Positions 61,366-64,000 of a stretch of 64,000 nucleotides of DNA are shown here, in pieces (the first letter of the stretch is position 1; every line of letters begins with the position of its first letter). Below the pieces are notes generated by a model that made no database searches, had not been told where the DNA came from, and saw nothing but the letters and a program-made list of their open reading frames with translations. This stretch comes from Thioalkalivibrio thiocyanoxidans ARh2 (lineage in GTDB: Bacteria; Pseudomonadota; Gammaproteobacteria; Ectothiorhodospirales; Ectothiorhodospiraceae), in the NCBI RefSeq assembly GCF_000385215.1, contig NZ_ARQK01000058.1, positions 62,001-126,000 of the forward strand. The letters are read 5' to 3'. A program made the translations under genes and the position numbers.

Positions 61366-62190
61366 ATGAACGAACAGGCCACTCAGCCCGCCGCCATCAA
61401 GCCGCATCACGAATTCGCCGCCCAGATATGGGATCGCGGCGGACCGGACTACGACAACATCAGCTTCGGTGTCTCGGATGCCCTCGCCCATGCCGCCCAG
61501 CGGCTCAACCCGCAGCCCGGCGACGAGGTTCTGGATGTGGCCACCGGCACCGGCTGGACAGCCCGCAATGTGGCGCGCTCCGGTGCTCACGTCACCGGGA
61601 CCGACATCGCCTCAAACCTGTTACGGGCCGCTGACGCGTTGTCCGGGCACTTGCAGCCGGCCATCAGCTTCCAGCGAGCCGACGCCGAGGACCTCCCCTT
61701 CTCGGACGCCAGCTTCGACGGCGTGATCTCGACCTTCGGGGTCATGTTTGCGAGTGATCAGGCGCGGGCCGCCCGTGAACTGGGGCGCGTTTGCCGCAAG
61801 GGAGGCCGTCTGTCGCTGGCCGTCTGGGCCGCCGGCGGAACGGTTCAGGATTTCCTGGGGATCATTGGCCAGCACAGTGGCGCGCCTCCACCCGATCCGT
61901 CACCGCTGGCCTGGGGGGACCCCGACCATGTCCGAGACCTGCTGGGCGAGGACTTCGAGCTGTCGTTCGAGGAGGGCGTCAACCATCACTACTTCGACTC
62001 TGTCGACGATGCCTGGGCTTGGTATGCGCGTGGATTCGGGCCAATGAAGCAGGTCATCCATGACCTGCCCGCGGACCGCCAGGCCGCGTTCCGCAGAGAT
62101 ATCGATCGTTATCACGGCAAGTTTGCAGGTGATACCGGCCTGCACATCCGCCGCGAGTACCTGGTCATCATCGGCAGGCGCAAAGGCTGA
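61366..62190 (+). CDS. SAM-dependent methyltransferase (class I, UbiE/type 11-like)
   Basis: 274 residues. The SAM motif I is VLDVATGTGWTARNVARSG, followed by GTDIASNLL (acidic loop) and RADAEDLPFSDASFDGVIS, as in the methyltransferase 11 family. The N-terminal 40 residues and C-terminal region (AWYARGFGPMKQVIHDLP) likely form the substrate cap. GGGAGG precedes the ATG at 61366. It is divergent from the TetR gene, which suggests that it modifies or detoxifies a compound sensed by that repressor. Confidence 0.86.
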   Translation: MNEQATQPAAIKPHHEFAAQIWDRGGPDYDNISFGVSDALAHAAQRLNPQPGDEVLDVATGTGWTARNVARSGAHVTGTDIASNLLRAADALSGHLQPAISFQRADAEDLPFSDASFDGVISTFGVMFASDQARAARELGRVCRKGGRLSLAVWAAGGTVQDFLGIIGQHSGAPPPDPSPLAWGDPDHVRDLLGEDFELSFEEGVNHHYFDSVDDAWAWYARGFGPMKQVIHDLPADRQAAFRRDIDRYHGKFAGDTGLHIRREYLVIIGRRKG

Positions 62191-62542
62191 AATACGGCCG
62201 CCCCAACCCGTGCAATCGGTCCCTCGGTACCGCCCGGCAGCCGGGACATCGGGCTCAGACTCGGACTTTTGATCCCCACGCCGCGCCCGGCGAGCAATTG
62301 GCAGGGCATGACCGCGCTATCCCTTTTGCATTCGGCCCCTTGCACTTGCTTTTCTCCGCTATTGCAGGTGGTCAGGGTGACCAAGCCCCCAATTGTATTC
62401 GTCGAAAGCCCAGTAGTATCGTCACCTTATAGGCATCCCACCGAGCGGCGCGGTGTGCGCGGTGCAGGCGAACGCCAGGGCGTTTCGGATCGTGGGACCG
62501 GTTGGAGTTCGTGATCCCTCGGGCGGGATGAGGAGCAGGACA
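62191..62542. other. Intergenic region with a small inverted repeat
   Basis: About 352 bases upstream of the cupin gene, no convincing ORF. TGGTCA-GGG-TGACCA at 62369-62383 has perfect six-base arms and may be an operator. The ribosome binding site of the next gene (GAGGAGCAGG) is at the right edge. Confidence 0.4.
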
Positions 62543-63073
62543 ATGCGGCACAAGACCTCACATTGTTCGATGGTCGGTCTCGCTGCGCTGGCCTGTTTCG
62601 CCATGCCCGTCGTGGCCTCCGGGGACGGCCCGCCGCCGATTCAGGTCAACCCGATAGGCGTCGAGCGCGGTGCGTTCACCGATGACGTCTCGATCACGCT
62701 CGAGATGAAGGCCGAAGGCGAAGATGACACGCAGGTGATGCACCTTGAGGATGTCTCACATCTCGTCCTGGCCGAAGTGGTTGTGCAGCCGGGCGCTATA
62801 TTCCCCTGGCACACTCACCCTGCGACCACCATCTCCATCATTGAGGAAGGCGAACTCATTTACGTGACGGAGGAGTGCACCGAGCGCCACTACCCGGCCG
62901 GGACGGCGAACGTCGACAGCGGCGAGCTGCACACCGCATACAATCCGAGCGATACCGAGGAGTTGGTCCTGCTCGCGGCGATGATGGGCGCGCCCGCCAG
63001 CGGCCCCCTCACTGTTCCCGTCAGCCAGGAAAAGTCAGATGCGCTCGACGACAAGTGCGGCATCGAGCGCTGA
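62543..63073 (+). CDS. Exported cupin-domain protein
   Basis: GAGGAGC precedes the ATG at 62543. A Sec signal (about 1-26, VVASG) is followed by a single cupin barrel: PGAIFPWHTHPATTISIIEEGELIYV is cupin motif 1 with HxH, and the second motif is HYPAGTANVDSGELHTAYN with the late His. These residues can hold one divalent metal. A conserved Cys near the end of motif 1 (EECTERH) is noted. The activity is unknown; exported single-domain cupins include small dioxygenase-like and binding proteins. Confidence 0.8.
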   Translation: MRHKTSHCSMVGLAALACFAMPVVASGDGPPPIQVNPIGVERGAFTDDVSITLEMKAEGEDDTQVMHLEDVSHLVLAEVVVQPGAIFPWHTHPATTISIIEEGELIYVTEECTERHYPAGTANVDSGELHTAYNPSDTEELVLLAAMMGAPASGPLTVPVSQEKSDALDDKCGIER

Positions 63074-63223
63074 TCTTCGGGGGGGCGCCCTGCTCGGCGT
63101 AGATCCGCAAAGATCCGGGGCAGACTACGCTAAGAACGGATCCACCGGGTAACTCCCCCAAATCGCCGCGAACCCCCGATATCCTCCCGGGGACGGGTAC
63201 AGCCCATCGGACAGGAGAAGCGC

Positions 63224-64000
63224 ATGCTTCGCATCGCGGCTGTGTTGTTGCTGGGCCTCGTGCTGATTGCCGGCTACATCGGCATCCAAGGCTGGGAGGC
63301 AACGCGCGTGCTCCAGGACATCGAGGCTGGCGCGGGGCCGAGCGCGCTGAAGGACCGCACGCCCGAACCCACACGCGAAGCGCTTACGCTCGCGACCGAC
63401 GAAGGGGACATCGCAGCCGACCTCTATCATCCCCGGCAGGACGTGGGGGCCCGCATTGTCCTCGTGCCGGGCTTCACGCCGCAGGGCAAGGACGACCGCC
63501 GGCTGGTGCAACTCGCCCATACGCTGGCGCGGGCGCGCTTCCTGGTGCTGGTGCCCGACCTGCAAGGCACGAAAGACCTCAGCGTGCGGACCGAGGATGC
63601 CGCTGCCATCGGTGATGCCGCGGCCCTCCTGTCCCGCCTGGAGGTGGACGGCGCACCGGATCAACAGGACGTGGGGGTCGCGGCGATCTCCTATGCCGTG
63701 GGCCTGGCGGTGCTCGCGACACTGACACCGGAGGGCGAACAAGCCATCGACTTCCTGGTCGGGATTGGCGGCTATTACGACACGGAAAACGTCATTACCT
63801 TCGCCACCACCGGGGCCTTCCAGGACCCCGCAACGGGCCGCTGGAAGACGCGGACACCCGACCCGCAGGCAAAGTGGTTCTTCCTGCACGGCAATCTGCA
63901 CATGCTCGACAGGCGCGAAGACCGCGCCATACTCGAAGAGATCGCCCGCCGGCGCATCACCGACCCGGAGGCCCCCATCGACGACCTGGCTGACGCACTC
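63224..64000 (+). CDS. Membrane-anchored alpha/beta hydrolase, 3' end outside window
   Basis: AGGAGAAG precedes the ATG. A hydrophobic N-terminal helix (LRIAAVLLLGLVLIAGYIGI) anchors the protein. The alpha/beta hydrolase pattern follows: RIVLVPGFTPQGKDD (oxyanion region), RFLVLVPDLQGT, then AAISYAVGLAVL at the nucleophile position, where the usual GxSxG is AxSxA, and KWFFLHGNLHMLD. The frame is open to the last base, so 259 codons are seen and the rest is missing. The unusual nucleophile surroundings leave catalytic activity open. Confidence 0.75.
   Translation, partial: MLRIAAVLLLGLVLIAGYIGIQGWEATRVLQDIEAGAGPSALKDRTPEPTREALTLATDEGDIAADLYHPRQDVGARIVLVPGFTPQGKDDRRLVQLAHTLARARFLVLVPDLQGTKDLSVRTEDAAAIGDAAALLSRLEVDGAPDQQDVGVAAISYAVGLAVLATLTPEGEQAIDFLVGIGGYYDTENVITFATTGAFQDPATGRWKTRTPDPQAKWFFLHGNLHMLDRREDRAILEEIARRRITDPEAPIDDLADAL

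Noticed and set aside
1-64000. Search for insertion sequences, prophage genes, CRISPR arrays, integrases, tRNA and rRNA genes
   Set aside because: No transposase, integrase, phage structural gene, direct-repeat array or RNA gene was recognised by reading; a covariance-model search would be needed to exclude small RNAs.

Overview
The window is one contiguous stretch of high-GC chromosome, densely coded on both strands. It has no rRNA or tRNA gene that I could recognise, no insertion sequence, no prophage and no CRISPR array. The gene content points to a gammaproteobacterium: ThiI with a rhodanese tail, LolA-like and OmpA-like lipoproteins, an MliC-type lysozyme inhibitor, a GspE-type ATPase and a beta-barrel outer membrane protein. 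A periplasmic DsrE-like protein, a TauE/SafE permease, an SLC13 anion symporter, a c4-like dihaem cytochrome and a proton-pumping pyrophosphatase suggest a sulfur-oxidising chemolithotroph, possibly of the Ectothiorhodospiraceae (Thioalkalivibrio-like). That placement is inference from content.

Layout. 0-6.5 kb: the end of a GspE/PilB-type ATPase, an AcuI-like reductase, thiI with a DUF523/DUF1722 gene, and a patatin overlapping a pentapeptide-repeat membrane protein. 6.5-13.7 kb: small exported proteins, a c-di-GMP group (CSS-like EAL protein, OmpA-like lipoprotein, diguanylate cyclase), a PRC-barrel protein, a Crp-type regulator, CsbD and an outer membrane protein. 13.7-24.5 kb: a lactate permease, several unknown envelope proteins, the wreck of a flagellin gene, a small gene broken by an in-frame stop, and a second EAL protein. 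24.5-30.1 kb: a binding protein, a flavodoxin-fold/UbiA fusion, a dual-specificity phosphatase and two phosphoribosyltransferases with a hydrolase. 30.1-40 kb: the H+-pyrophosphatase with a small partner, HIT protein, cytochrome, a degraded ORF, a lipoprotein, a tetranucleotide repeat, DsrE-like protein, TauE, and CBS plus SLC13 genes.

40-46.5 kb is the most distinctive region. Four tightly packed minus-strand genes encode a complete periplasmic molybdoenzyme of the type II DMSO reductase family: a Tat-exported molybdopterin subunit, a four-cluster iron-sulfur subunit, a haem-b-type gamma subunit and a TorD/NarJ-like chaperone. An FNR-like box lies 69 bp upstream. The first iron-sulfur site shows Cys-x3-Asp-x3-Cys instead of the NarG His-x3-Cys-x3-Cys, which suggests the periplasmic nitrate reductase / nitrite oxidoreductase / perchlorate reductase side of the family. 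The substrate cannot be read from sequence.

46.5-64 kb: a lipoprotein, an unknown anchored protein, a CBS protein, an LplT-like MFS carrier, a site-2 protease with CBS domains, an AAA+ ATPase gene that has lost its Walker B region by an internal deletion, a PAS-GAF-GGDEF cyclase, a synthetase-ACP-acyltransferase fusion, the intact paralogue of the broken small gene at 19 kb, a TetR/methyltransferase divergent pair, a cupin, and an alpha/beta hydrolase cut by the window end.

Four c-di-GMP enzymes with intact active-site motifs occur in 50 kb. At least three genes (flagellin, the 19 kb small gene, the AAA+ ATPase) and probably a fourth (34.3 kb) are decaying, which suggests ongoing gene loss, including at least one flagellin locus.
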